A DNA stretch of 46,502 nucleotides from CAG-103 sp963627135 (GTDB lineage: Bacteria > Bacillota > Clostridia > Oscillospirales > Oscillospiraceae): the NCBI GenBank assembly GCA_963627135.1, contig CAVFZY010000014.1, positions 1 to 46,502 on the forward strand. Reading direction: 5' to 3'. Position numbers and translations under genes: made by a program. Numbering within the stretch: position 1 is the first letter of the stretch; every line of letters starts with the position of its first letter. Under the pieces are notes generated by a model that worked only from the letters and a program-made list of their open reading frames with translations, ran no database searches and was not told where the DNA came from. Shown here piece after piece: positions 22,883 through 30,138 of the stretch.

Positions 22883-23767
22883 ATGAAAAAACATGGTTAT
22901 ACGGTTCTTGGCGGCTTCTGCATGGCGCTGGCGGACAGCGTGCCTGGTGTCTCCGGCGGGACGATCGCCTTTCTGATGGGCTTTTATGATGCATTTGTCG
23001 GTTCACTCGACGCCCTCGTACACGGAACAAAGCAGGAGCGGCTGCGCGGCCTGCGCTATCTGCTGAAGCTGGCGGCCGGCTGGGTCGTCGGCATGGCGCT
23101 GGCCGTTACGGTGCTGGCGGGCGCATTTACGAACGGCATCTATCAGCTCAGCTCGCTGTTTCTTGGCTTTGTGCTTGTCTCCATCCCGCTGGTTATGCGT
23201 GAGCAGCACGCTGCACTCGGCGCGTTCCGGCAAAACTGGCTGCCGTTTCTGGCGGGCATCGTTCTGGTAGTCGGTCTCTCGTCACTGCGCCTGTCCGCGC
23301 TGGTCAACGACCTCGGTTTCAGCGTTGGAACGACGCTGTACGCGTTTTCGGCCGGGGTACTGGCGATCTCTGCAATGGTGCTGCCGGGTATCTCCGGTTC
23401 TTCTCTGCTGATGTCGTGCGGACTGTATCTGCCCGTGATCACAGCGATGAAAGACCTGCTGCACTTTCAATTCGGCCAGTTCTGGCTGCTGGCGGCAGTG
23501 GGGCTGGGTGTGCTCGTGGGTTTTGCGGTCGCGCCGCATTGGATCCGCAGCTGGATGCGCAAAGCACCGGACGCCGTCACCTATGCCGTGCTGGGCATGA
23601 TGCTCGGCTCCCTCTATGCGATCGTCGTCGGCCCGGCGACATTGAAGGTGCCGCAGCATACGATGACGCTTTCTGATTTTCATATCCTCTGGTTTGTGCT
23701 CGGCGTTGCTGTGATGCTGGGGCTGGAAGCACTGAAAAAGCATATACAGGAAGTGTCGGTTCACTAA
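22883..23767 (+). CDS. popT: DUF368 family polyprenyl-phosphate transporter
   Basis: Multi-pass membrane protein of the DUF368 family, members of which recycle undecaprenyl phosphate across the membrane for cell-wall synthesis. The family signature is at the start (GGFCMALADSVPGVSGGTIAFLMGFYD), and the related internal repeat is VLPGISGSSLLMSCGLYLPV at about residues 170-190, the two-fold repeat expected for this fold. There are about eight hydrophobic segments in 294 residues. The start is the ATG at 22883, with AGGAGAG at 6-base spacing; an in-frame GTG at 22862 precedes that site. The protein would serve the same lipid carrier used downstream of MurC, though the genes are far apart. Confidence 0.85.
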   Translation: MKKHGYTVLGGFCMALADSVPGVSGGTIAFLMGFYDAFVGSLDALVHGTKQERLRGLRYLLKLAAGWVVGMALAVTVLAGAFTNGIYQLSSLFLGFVLVSIPLVMREQHAALGAFRQNWLPFLAGIVLVVGLSSLRLSALVNDLGFSVGTTLYAFSAGVLAISAMVLPGISGSSLLMSCGLYLPVITAMKDLLHFQFGQFWLLAAVGLGVLVGFAVAPHWIRSWMRKAPDAVTYAVLGMMLGSLYAIVVGPATLKVPQHTMTLSDFHILWFVLGVAVMLGLEALKKHIQEVSVH

Positions 23768-23789
23768 CACGCAAATCTGCCGGGAACGC

Positions 23790-23817
23790 TTGACTTGATG
23801 CGGCAATCTGTTAGAAT
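23790..23817 (+). promoter_or_regulatory. tgt promoter
   Basis: TTGACT (23790-23795), 16 bases, TAGAAT (23812-23817), then a short leader to the ATG at 23851. Confidence 0.65.
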
Positions 23818-23850
23818 AAGTAGGCAATCCAACAGAAAGGCGAGCAAGCT

Positions 23851-24981
23851 ATGTTTCAACTGATTTGCAAAGACGGCCATGCGCGCCGCGGCACGTTCAC
23901 AACGCCGCACGGTACGGCACAGACGCCGGTGTTTATGAATGTCGGCACGCAGGCGGCCATTAAGGGCGCGCTCTCGGCGGAGGATCTGGAGACGATCGGC
24001 TGTCAGGTCGAGCTGTCCAACACCTATCATCTGCACGTGCGTCCGGGTGATGAATTGATCCGCGACCTGGGCGGCCTGCACAAATTCATGACCTGGGACA
24101 GACCGATCCTGACCGACAGCGGCGGATTTCAGATCTTTTCGTTGGCGCAGCTTCGGAAGATCACAGAAGAAGGCGTCGCCTTCAACTGTCATGTGGACGG
24201 CCGGCACATCTTCATGGGGCCGGAAGAGAGTATGCGCGTTCAGGCAAACCTCGGCTCGGACATCGCGATGGCGTTTGACGAATGCATCAAAATCCCGTCG
24301 CCCTACGATTATGTGAAAAACTCCTGCGACCGGACGTATCGCTGGCTGCAGCGCTGCAAGACGGTACTCGAGGATTATACCGGCCGCGATGATGCGGTCA
24401 ATCCCGGCCAGGTGCTCTTCGGCATCAACCAGGGCACGATTTTTCAGGATCTGCGCATCGAGCACATGAAGAAGATCGCGGACCTTGACCTGGCCGGTTA
24501 TGCGATCGGCGGCCTCGCGGTAGGGGAGACGACGCAGGAGATGTACGATACCATCGCTGCCGTCGAACCCTATATGCCGGCCGACAAGCCGCGCTACCTG
24601 ATGGGCGTTGGCACACCGGGGAACATCATCGAATCCGTCGCGCGCGGCGTGGACTTTTTCGACTGCGTCATGCCGGCTCGCAACGGCCGCCACGGACACC
24701 TGTTCACGTGGTCGGGCGTGATCAATATCAAAAACGAGAAGTATCAGCGCGACGAGCAGCCGATCGACCCGCAGTGCGACTGCCCGGTCTGCCGGCGGTA
24801 TTCCCGTGCCTATCTGCGCCACCTGTTCAAGGCGGAAGAGATGCTTGCCATGCGCTTCGCCGTGATGCATAATTTGTATTTTTATAATACGCTCATGCAG
24901 CGCATCCGTACGGCGATCGAGGCTGGGGAGTACGAGGCGTTCCGGAAAAGTTACACATCCGTACTGGATATGCGCATTTAA
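23851..24981 (+). CDS. tgt: tRNA-guanine transglycosylase (queuine/preQ1 tRNA-ribosyltransferase)
   Basis: Exchanges the wobble guanine of Asp, Asn, His and Tyr tRNAs for preQ1; QueA then acts on the product. Visible motifs are TPVFMNVGTQAAIKG, SNTYHLHVRPG, the catalytic Asp in ILTDSGGFQ (D89), IGGLAVGE in the substrate pocket, the second catalytic Asp region VDFFDCVMPARNGRHG, and the zinc site C-x-C-x2-C in PQCDCPVCRRY with the later His. Its 376 residues are standard. AGAAAGGCGAG precedes the ATG. yajC follows with its own promoter, as is common in bacteria. Confidence 0.96.
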   Translation: MFQLICKDGHARRGTFTTPHGTAQTPVFMNVGTQAAIKGALSAEDLETIGCQVELSNTYHLHVRPGDELIRDLGGLHKFMTWDRPILTDSGGFQIFSLAQLRKITEEGVAFNCHVDGRHIFMGPEESMRVQANLGSDIAMAFDECIKIPSPYDYVKNSCDRTYRWLQRCKTVLEDYTGRDDAVNPGQVLFGINQGTIFQDLRIEHMKKIADLDLAGYAIGGLAVGETTQEMYDTIAAVEPYMPADKPRYLMGVGTPGNIIESVARGVDFFDCVMPARNGRHGHLFTWSGVINIKNEKYQRDEQPIDPQCDCPVCRRYSRAYLRHLFKAEEMLAMRFAVMHNLYFYNTLMQRIRTAIEAGEYEAFRKSYTSVLDMRI

Positions 24982-24984
24982 TGC

Positions 24985-25013
24985 TTGCATTTGCATAGCA
25001 AAACAGATATAAT
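24985..25013 (+). promoter_or_regulatory. yajC promoter
   Basis: TTGCAT (24985-24990), 17 bases, TATAAT (25008-25013), just after the tgt stop codon. Confidence 0.72.
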
Positions 25014-25041
25014 GTCTTTATCTTTATACGGAGGTAAAACC

Positions 25042-25422
25042 ATGGGAAGCTCTGGCGGATATTCATCCATTATCATGATCGTTCTGATGCTTGTCATCTT
25101 CTACCTGTTCCTGATCCTTCCGGAGAACAAGAAGAAGAAAAAGCTCAATGAAATGCGTTCCAATCTGAAAGTCGGCGACGATATCGTCACGATCGGCGGT
25201 ATGATGGGCAAAGTCGTCCACGTCACGGATGACAGCGTGACCTTCGAGACCAGCGAGGATCAGGTTCGCATCCAGGTCGCCAAGTGGGCCATTTCCACGA
25301 ACGCCCGCGCCGAGGCACAGGCTGCCAAGGAAGCGCAGGAGCGCAAGGCTGCCAAGCAGAAAGCGAAAGAAACGAAAAAGGAAGAGCCGAAGCATGAGGA
25401 GCCGAAGGGCCCCGAGGTGTAA
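25042..25422 (+). CDS. yajC: Preprotein translocase accessory subunit YajC
   Basis: Single-span membrane protein associated with SecDF and the Sec translocon. One TM segment (about residues 9-27, SIIMIVLMLVIFYLFLILP) is followed by the basic NKKKKK stretch and the YajC core (LKVGDDIVTIGGMMGKVVHVTDDSVTFET), then a Lys/Glu/Ala-rich tail longer than in E. coli. The start is the ATG at 25042 with CGGAGGT upstream; an earlier in-frame start overlaps the promoter. Neighbourhood (tgt before, small membrane protein after) matches the usual Firmicutes context, although secDF is not in the window. Confidence 0.92.
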   Translation: MGSSGGYSSIIMIVLMLVIFYLFLILPENKKKKKLNEMRSNLKVGDDIVTIGGMMGKVVHVTDDSVTFETSEDQVRIQVAKWAISTNARAEAQAAKEAQERKAAKQKAKETKKEEPKHEEPKGPEV

Positions 25423-25441
25423 AGCTGCTTTCGGAATGATT

Positions 25442-25495
25442 CACCCCCTGCGGGAATATGCTGTGATGCATACGTTCTGCAGGGGGTGTTTTTTT
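25442..25495 (+). terminator. yajC terminator overlapping the next start region
   Basis: CACCCCCTGC (25442-25451) pairs with GCAGGGGGTG (25479-25488), followed by seven T. The right arm also contains the only ribosome site for the gene at 25494. Confidence 0.8.
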
Positions 25496-25922
25496 GAATA
25501 CGGAACAAAAATGGCTGCCGATGCTCTCGCGCGCGGCGGCTGCCGGCCTGGCCGGACTTGGGCTCACGCTGCTGTTTGGCTGGTTGGCAGCGCTGGCGAT
25601 GAATCACGATGTGCTGCCTGGCACGGACACGCGCCTTGCCGCGTGGGTATGCTGCGGGCTCGCGTGTCTTGCGGCCGGCGCGTTCTCGCCGCGGCCGGAG
25701 CAGGGGAGGGCACTTGGTGGAGCCATGACGTGGGCGGTGTGGGCAATTGGATATCTCATTCTGAAAGCGGCCGTCGGGGCACAGGTTTTTTGCGCCGCTA
25801 CCGCCGTTACGCTCCTGACCGCGTTGGTTGCCGGAATTGCCGGTTCGTGCATTTTTCATAAAAAGTTACGAAATAGAACAAAGAAGAAAAAACGGAAACA
25901 GAAGAGATATTACGCTTCGTAA
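25494..25922 (+). CDS. Four-helix membrane protein, resembles the TIGR04086 family (142 aa)
   Basis: Four hydrophobic segments (about residues 13-35, 47-62, 76-96 and 98-118) and a very basic C-terminal tail (RTKKKKRKQKRYY). Size, topology and place after yajC match the TIGR04086 membrane proteins of Firmicutes, whose function is unknown. The best start is the TTG at 25494, because AGGGGGTG lies 5 bases before it; the next ATG (25521) has no ribosome site. The TTG is within the T tract and its ribosome site within the stem of the yajC terminator, an arrangement that would restrict expression. Confidence 0.6.
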   Translation: MNTEQKWLPMLSRAAAAGLAGLGLTLLFGWLAALAMNHDVLPGTDTRLAAWVCCGLACLAAGAFSPRPEQGRALGGAMTWAVWAIGYLILKAAVGAQVFCAATAVTLLTALVAGIAGSCIFHKKLRNRTKKKKRKQKRYYAS

Positions 25923-25940
25923 TCAGCCGTTTGGTTTACA

Positions 25941-25957
25941 TAATCATGGCATGATTA
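25941..25957. promoter_or_regulatory. Perfect palindrome, candidate operator
   Basis: TAATCATG-G-CATGATTA has perfect 8-bp arms around one base and overlaps the first TTTACATAAT element. The right arm starts an ATGATTACC that recurs at 25982-25990, 31 bases away (three helical turns). Confidence 0.5.
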
Positions 25958-26017
25958 CCTATATGTTGCGTATCAAGTGGAATGATTACCGAAATATAGT
26001 CATACGCCGCTGGAAAT

Positions 26018-26041
26018 ACTGAGCATCTCCTCCTGCTCAGT
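26018..26041. repeat. Hairpin in the gap before the spoIIM-like gene
   Basis: ACTGAGCA (26018-26025) and TGCTCAGT (26034-26041) form a perfect 8-bp stem with loop TCTCCTCC. No clear T run follows; it may terminate the preceding gene weakly. Confidence 0.5.
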
Positions 26042-26116
26042 TACGTAGTTTACATAATATTGTTAACATAATTTCTTGTCATAATAAACAAAAATGAACA
26101 AATTCTGACGAACTAC

Positions 26117-26145
26117 TTGATAACATTTTCAATTTGTATTATATT
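26117..26145 (+). promoter_or_regulatory. Promoter of the spoIIM-like gene
   Basis: TTGATA (26117-26122), 17 bases, TATATT (26140-26145). The reverse ATTATGTAAA element lies just downstream, in the leader. Confidence 0.55.
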
Positions 26146-26194
26146 ATGTCTACAACGCATTATGTAAATTGTCATGTTATGAGCGCACGTTCAT

Positions 26195-26815
26195 ATGCTG
26201 TCAATGGTGATGAATGTGCGACGTAACAGATTGCGTGTGCGCCGGAAACCGGCCGTATCTCACTTTTCGCTGCCGCCGCTGATCGTGATTGGAATGGCGG
26301 CGGGCTATGTGATCGGCTGCTGCTTCGGCGCCAACGCTGCGCTGCCGGAGCCGTCGAATCCGGTTCTTTCGTTTTTGAGCAGCAGCGGCGCGGGCGGGAC
26401 GCTGTACGGCGGTTTGCTGCCGGAACTATGCGTCTCGTGTGCGTATGGTTTTGCATTTTTGCTGCTCTCTACATCGTATCTTGGTTTTTTGCTGATACCG
26501 GCTGTTTTCGGGTTCAAAGGCTTTCTGTCCGCGTGTACGGCGGCAGCCTTCCTGAATTCCGGCTGCGATCATGCGTTTTGGCTCTCATGCGTTGCGGTCG
26601 GGCTGCCCGGTGTTTTTCTCGTGCCGGCGCTGTTTCTGCTCGGCACACTCTGCGCGCAGATGTCTGTGCACCTGCTCGAGCAGCGGCGCGGCCTGCCGGT
26701 CCCCGTGACATCGGAGCGGTATTCCCGTGAGCTGGCGCTCGTGTTCTGCCTGCTGCTGGCGGCTGCGGCCGCAGCGTGCTATGCAGTACCATTTTTCACA
26801 CGGCTTATTCTGTGA
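26195..26815 (+). CDS. Probable stage II sporulation protein M (SpoIIM-like membrane protein)
   Basis: Integral membrane protein of 206 residues with a basic cytoplasmic start, about five hydrophobic segments, and a central SYLGFLLIPAVFGFKGF that resembles the conserved core of SpoIIM/DUF95 proteins. It lies directly before xerD, as spoIIM does in many Bacilli and Clostridia. With SpoIID and SpoIIP, SpoIIM forms the peptidoglycan-degrading engulfment complex. Sequence similarity alone is modest; the context raises the probability. No clear ribosome site is seen before the ATG at 26195 or the in-frame ATGs at 26204 and 26210, so the exact start is uncertain. Confidence 0.6.
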   Translation: MLSMVMNVRRNRLRVRRKPAVSHFSLPPLIVIGMAAGYVIGCCFGANAALPEPSNPVLSFLSSSGAGGTLYGGLLPELCVSCAYGFAFLLLSTSYLGFLLIPAVFGFKGFLSACTAAAFLNSGCDHAFWLSCVAVGLPGVFLVPALFLLGTLCAQMSVHLLEQRRGLPVPVTSERYSRELALVFCLLLAAAAAACYAVPFFTRLIL

Positions 26816-26862
26816 CCTGTGGTCTCTGTGGATGAAATCTGATTGGAAAGGGGGAAGTCGTC

Positions 26863-27753
26863 ATGCGGGATCCTGACGGAATGGAATTGTTTGAATCCTA
26901 TCTGCGCGACATAAAGCGCTCCTCGCAAAACACGATTTCCTCATATCTGCGGGATATCCGCCAACTCAGCGAATATCTGCACGAACACACGGACGCCGAC
27001 CTCGGCTCCGCGGAAGAGGAAGAGCTGTGTGAATATATTGACTGGATGCGCAGCAACGGCAAGTCCGTTGCCACGGTTTCCCGGGCAATCGCATCGCTGA
27101 AAAATTTCTATGGGTTCCTGCTCAATAATCACTATGTGCAGCATAATCCGACCGGAAAGCTCGTACCGGACAAGGCCAAGCAGAAGCTGCCGCAGATCCT
27201 CTCGAGTAAGGAGGTCGAGCTGCTGCTGGCGCAGCCGGAGTGCACGGACGCCAAGGGCTACCGTGATCGCGCCATGCTCGAGCTGCTGTATGCAACCGGC
27301 ATCCGCGTCAGTGAGCTGATTTCGCTGAACATCACAGATGTGAATCTGTCCGCAGGCGTTATCCGCTGTCAGGGCCGCGACAAATCGCGCATGATCCCTA
27401 TGTATCCGGCGGCTGTGCGTGCGCTCACGGAATACATCAACTTTATCCGCCCGCAGATGATCGCGGCGCCGGATGAACAGGCGCTGTTCGTCAACGTTAG
27501 CGGGGAACGGATGTCGCGCCAGGGGTTCTGGAAGCTCATCAAAAACTATCAGACCAAGGCCGGCATCGAAAAGGCGATTACACCGCACACACTGCGTCAT
27601 TCCTTCGCGGCGCATCTGCTGGAAAACGGTGCGGATATCCATGCCATTCAGGAAATGCTCGGCCATGCGGATATCTCCTCGACGCAGATCTATTCGCATC
27701 TTGTCAGTAAGCAACTCAAGGATGTTTACAACAAAGCGCACCCGCGTGCGTGA
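26863..27753 (+). CDS. xerD: Site-specific tyrosine recombinase XerD
   Basis: Resolves chromosome dimers at dif together with XerC. The N-terminal SAM-like core-binding domain (about residues 1-95) is followed by the catalytic domain with Arg in ATGIRVSELI, Lys in GRDKSRMIP, HTLRHSFAAHLL, GHADISSTQ and the tyrosine nucleophile in QIYSH. Its 296 residues are classical for XerD. GGAAAGGGGG lies upstream of the ATG. The pairing with a SpoIIM-like gene is the normal Firmicutes context. A second, longer recombinase at 38296 is probably the XerC partner. Confidence 0.88.
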   Translation: MRDPDGMELFESYLRDIKRSSQNTISSYLRDIRQLSEYLHEHTDADLGSAEEEELCEYIDWMRSNGKSVATVSRAIASLKNFYGFLLNNHYVQHNPTGKLVPDKAKQKLPQILSSKEVELLLAQPECTDAKGYRDRAMLELLYATGIRVSELISLNITDVNLSAGVIRCQGRDKSRMIPMYPAAVRALTEYINFIRPQMIAAPDEQALFVNVSGERMSRQGFWKLIKNYQTKAGIEKAITPHTLRHSFAAHLLENGADIHAIQEMLGHADISSTQIYSHLVSKQLKDVYNKAHPRA

Positions 27754-27768
27754 CTTGCATATTTTTAT

Positions 27769-27797
27769 GCGCTCCGAAATGACTCGGAGCGCTTTTC
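27769..27797 (+). terminator. xerD terminator
   Basis: GCGCTCCGA (27769-27777) pairs with TCGGAGCGC (27784-27792), loop of 6, then TTTT. Confidence 0.82.
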
Positions 27798-27811
27798 CCT
27801 TTGTCCGGCAG

Positions 27812-27840
27812 TTGCCGACTGTGCGAAAATATGCTATATT
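27812..27840 (+). promoter_or_regulatory. ruvCAB promoter
   Basis: TTGCCG (27812-27817), 17 bases, TATATT (27835-27840). I see no clear SOS (LexA) box overlapping it. Confidence 0.6.
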
Positions 27841-27861
27841 TATTACATTGGAGTGATGCAT

Positions 27862-28377
27862 ATGCGGATCCTGGGCGTTGACCCCGGCATTGCCACGGTC
27901 GGCTTCGCGGTGCTGGACGCGGAAAAGCGCAGCCAGCGGCTGCTGACCTGCGGCGTGATCACGACACCGGCCAAAACGCAGCTGTCGAGCAGGCTTGACC
28001 AGATCTACCGGGACCTGAACGAACTCATCGCGCAGTTCCATCCGGAAGTGATGGCGGTCGAGGAGCTGTTTTTCAATACGAATATCACAACCGGCATCGC
28101 CGTTGCCCACGGCCGCGGCATCATTCTGCTCTCGGGCTATCAGGCCGGGCTGCAGATCTGTGAATACACGCCGCTGCAGGTCAAGCAGGCGGTCGTCGGC
28201 TATGGCCGCGCGGACAAAAAGCAGGTCATGGACATGGTGCGCCGCATTCTGTCTCTGCAGGCGGTACCGAGACCGGACGACGCGGCGGACGCCGTTGCCA
28301 TTGCACTCTGTCATGCGCGCAGTGCCACATCTTTGATCCATCAACAGGAGAGATTTGATCCATGTTCTACCACATAA
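27862..28377 (+). CDS. ruvC: Crossover junction endodeoxyribonuclease RuvC
   Basis: Cleaves Holliday junctions in the RuvABC resolvasome. The RNase-H-like fold shows the acidic residues D7 (ILGVDPGI), E67/E68 (AVEELFFNTN) and the C-terminal DDAADAVAIALCHA. Its 171 residues are typical. Three starts are possible within nine bases; the ATG at 27862 gives the family start MRILGVDPG and best spacing (6) from GGAGTG. The last 16 bases overlap ruvA, so the two are translationally coupled. Confidence 0.94.
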   Translation: MRILGVDPGIATVGFAVLDAEKRSQRLLTCGVITTPAKTQLSSRLDQIYRDLNELIAQFHPEVMAVEELFFNTNITTGIAVAHGRGIILLSGYQAGLQICEYTPLQVKQAVVGYGRADKKQVMDMVRRILSLQAVPRPDDAADAVAIALCHARSATSLIHQQERFDPCSTT

Positions 28378-28973
28378 ACGGAGTCGTTACTGATATTGAG
28401 CCGAATCTGGTCGTGCTGGAGTGCGGCGGCGTTGGCTATGCGCTCAACGCCAGCCTGAACACGATCAGCAGCGTCAAGACCGGCGAGCGTGCCAAACTCT
28501 ATACCTACGAGATCATCCGCGAAGATGCGCATGATCTCTACGGCTTTACCAGCAAGAGCGAAAAGCACTGCTTTGAGCTGCTGCTCGCCATCTCAGGTGT
28601 CGGGCCGAAGGCGGCGCTGTCGATCCTTTCATCCAACACGCCGGACGGGCTGGCGCTGGCGGTGCTCAACGGCGACGAGAAAGCGCTCACGAGCGCGCCC
28701 GGTATCGGCAAGCGCATTGCACAGCGCATCCTGCTCGAACTTAAGGACAAGATGGCCAAAGAGAGCGCAAGCGTCGACTTTGCGGATCTGACGCCGGCGG
28801 TGCCCGCGTCGGACGCGGCCTCAGCCGCGCGCAGCGATGCGATCGCCGGCCTGACCGTGCTTGGATACAGTATGCCGGAGATCAATACGGCGCTGCGCAC
28901 GCTGCCGTCCATCGAGGGCATGAGTGCGGATCAGATCATCAAGGCTGCGCTGCGCGCCATGATACAGCAGTAA
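28362..28973 (+). CDS. ruvA: Holliday junction branch migration protein RuvA
   Basis: Tetramer that binds the four-way junction and loads RuvB. Domain I (MFYHINGVVTDIEPNLVVLECGGVGY), helix-hairpin-helix domain II (LLLAISGVGPKAALSILS and LTSAPGIGKRIAQRILLELKDK), a flexible linker rich in Ala/Ser/Asp, and the RuvB-contacting domain III (DAIAGLTVLGYSMPEI) are in order. It has 203 residues. AGGAGAG lies 9 bases before the ATG, inside ruvC. ruvB follows after 18 bases. Confidence 0.95.
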   Translation: MFYHINGVVTDIEPNLVVLECGGVGYALNASLNTISSVKTGERAKLYTYEIIREDAHDLYGFTSKSEKHCFELLLAISGVGPKAALSILSSNTPDGLALAVLNGDEKALTSAPGIGKRIAQRILLELKDKMAKESASVDFADLTPAVPASDAASAARSDAIAGLTVLGYSMPEINTALRTLPSIEGMSADQIIKAALRAMIQQ

Positions 28974-28991
28974 GCAGGGGAGGGAGCATAT

Positions 28992-30032
28992 ATGAGCATC
29001 AGTTTTTCCGAGGACGCCCAGCAGGAGGTCGTCACCTCTTCCCGCGTGCTTCCGGAGGATTCCGGAGAGGGTTCTCTGCGCCCACGGCTGCTGAAGGATT
29101 ATACCGGTCAGGAAAAAGCAAAAGAAAATCTGCAGGTCTGCATTGATGCGGCACGTCTGCGCGGTGAGCCGCTCGACCACGTGCTGCTCTACGGCCCTCC
29201 GGGTCTTGGCAAGACGACGATGGCTGCCGTCATCGCAAACGAGATGGGTGTGAACATGCGCATCACCTCCGGACCGGCGATCGAAAAGGCCGGTGATCTG
29301 GCGGCACTGCTGACCAACCTGCAGGAAAATGACATTTTGTTCGTGGACGAGATCCACCGGCTCAATCGTGCGGTCGAGGAGATCCTTTACCCCGCCATGG
29401 AGGACTACGCGATCGATATCATCATCGGCAAGGGCCCGTCGGCCAATTCGATCCGTCTGGATTTGCCGCACTTTACGCTCATCGGAGCGACCACGCGCGC
29501 TGGGCAGCTGACCGCGCCGCTGCGCGACCGCTTTGGCGTCAATCTGCGTCTGGAGCTCTACAGTCCGGAGGAACTGCAGAAGATTGTGGAACGCAGCGCC
29601 GGGATCCTCAAGGTGGAGATCGACAGCGCCGGCGCATACGAGATCGCCTCGCGCTCGCGCGGCACGCCGCGTATCGCCAACCGTTTGCTTAAACGGGTGC
29701 GCGACTATGCGCAGGTGCGCGCCGACGGCATCATCACGAAGGAAGTTGCCAATGCTGCGCTGCTGCGCCTGGAGGTGGACAAGATGGGGCTCGATGCGAC
29801 AGACCGGCGCATGCTGCGCAGCATCATCGAGTTTTATCACGGTGGACCGGTCGGCCTTGAAACGCTCGCAGCTACGATCGGTGAGGAGGCCGTGACGCTT
29901 GAGGATGTCTACGAGCCGTATCTCCTGCAGCAGGGCTTTTTGACGCGCACGCCCCGCGGCCGATGCGTTACACGCCGCGCCTACGAGCACCTTGGCCTGG
30001 AATATATCGGCCAGCAGGAGATCGATCTCTGA
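28992..30032 (+). CDS. ruvB: Holliday junction branch migration helicase RuvB
   Basis: AAA+ motor of branch migration. Walker A GPPGLGKTT (about residues 68-76), Walker B ILFVDEIHRL, sensor 1 in LIGATTRAG, the arginine-finger region LRDRFGVNLRLE, and a C-terminal winged helix (GVETIAATIGEE-like LETLAATIGEE, then GFLTRTPRGR) are all visible. It has 346 residues, and the N-terminal lead is slightly longer than average. CAGGGGAGGGAG lies upstream. Last gene of ruvCAB; no classical hairpin terminator is obvious before the sigH promoter. Confidence 0.96.
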   Translation: MSISFSEDAQQEVVTSSRVLPEDSGEGSLRPRLLKDYTGQEKAKENLQVCIDAARLRGEPLDHVLLYGPPGLGKTTMAAVIANEMGVNMRITSGPAIEKAGDLAALLTNLQENDILFVDEIHRLNRAVEEILYPAMEDYAIDIIIGKGPSANSIRLDLPHFTLIGATTRAGQLTAPLRDRFGVNLRLELYSPEELQKIVERSAGILKVEIDSAGAYEIASRSRGTPRIANRLLKRVRDYAQVRADGIITKEVANAALLRLEVDKMGLDATDRRMLRSIIEFYHGGPVGLETLAATIGEEAVTLEDVYEPYLLQQGFLTRTPRGRCVTRRAYEHLGLEYIGQQEIDL

Positions 30033-30079
30033 AAAAACGCTGAATGTCGCTGAAAACGTGCATTTTGTACAAAAATGTA

Positions 30080-30107
30080 TTGACTTTTCAACGATTTCAG
30101 CTATAAT
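30080..30107 (+). promoter_or_regulatory. sigH promoter
   Basis: TTGACT (30080-30085), 16 bases, TATAAT (30102-30107), preceded by AT-rich sequence, sigma-A type. Confidence 0.7.
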
Positions 30108-30138
30108 TTGTTTGTGTGGTATTGGAGTTTGAAAGGCT

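Larger units (their letters stand above)
25935..26168. repeat. Four TTTACATAAT-like elements in an AT-rich gap
   Basis: TTTACATAAT at 25935-25944 and 26049-26058, TTAACATAAT at 26063-26072, and the reverse form ATTATGTAAA at 26159-26168. The 272-base gap 25923-26194 is strikingly AT-rich compared with its surroundings. It also holds the palindrome at 25941-25957, a hairpin at 26018-26041 and a promoter at 26117-26145. Confidence 0.65.

Noticed and set aside
26047..26074. A complete dif site
   Set aside because: Only the XerD-side arm matches. The opposite 11 bases do not resemble a XerC arm, and the second TTAACATAAT is in direct rather than inverted orientation.
26180..26227. Short upstream frame (15 codons) overlapping the start of the spoIIM-like gene
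   Set aside because: No ribosome site and no sign of coding. Reported only because the spoIIM-like start is itself poorly defined.
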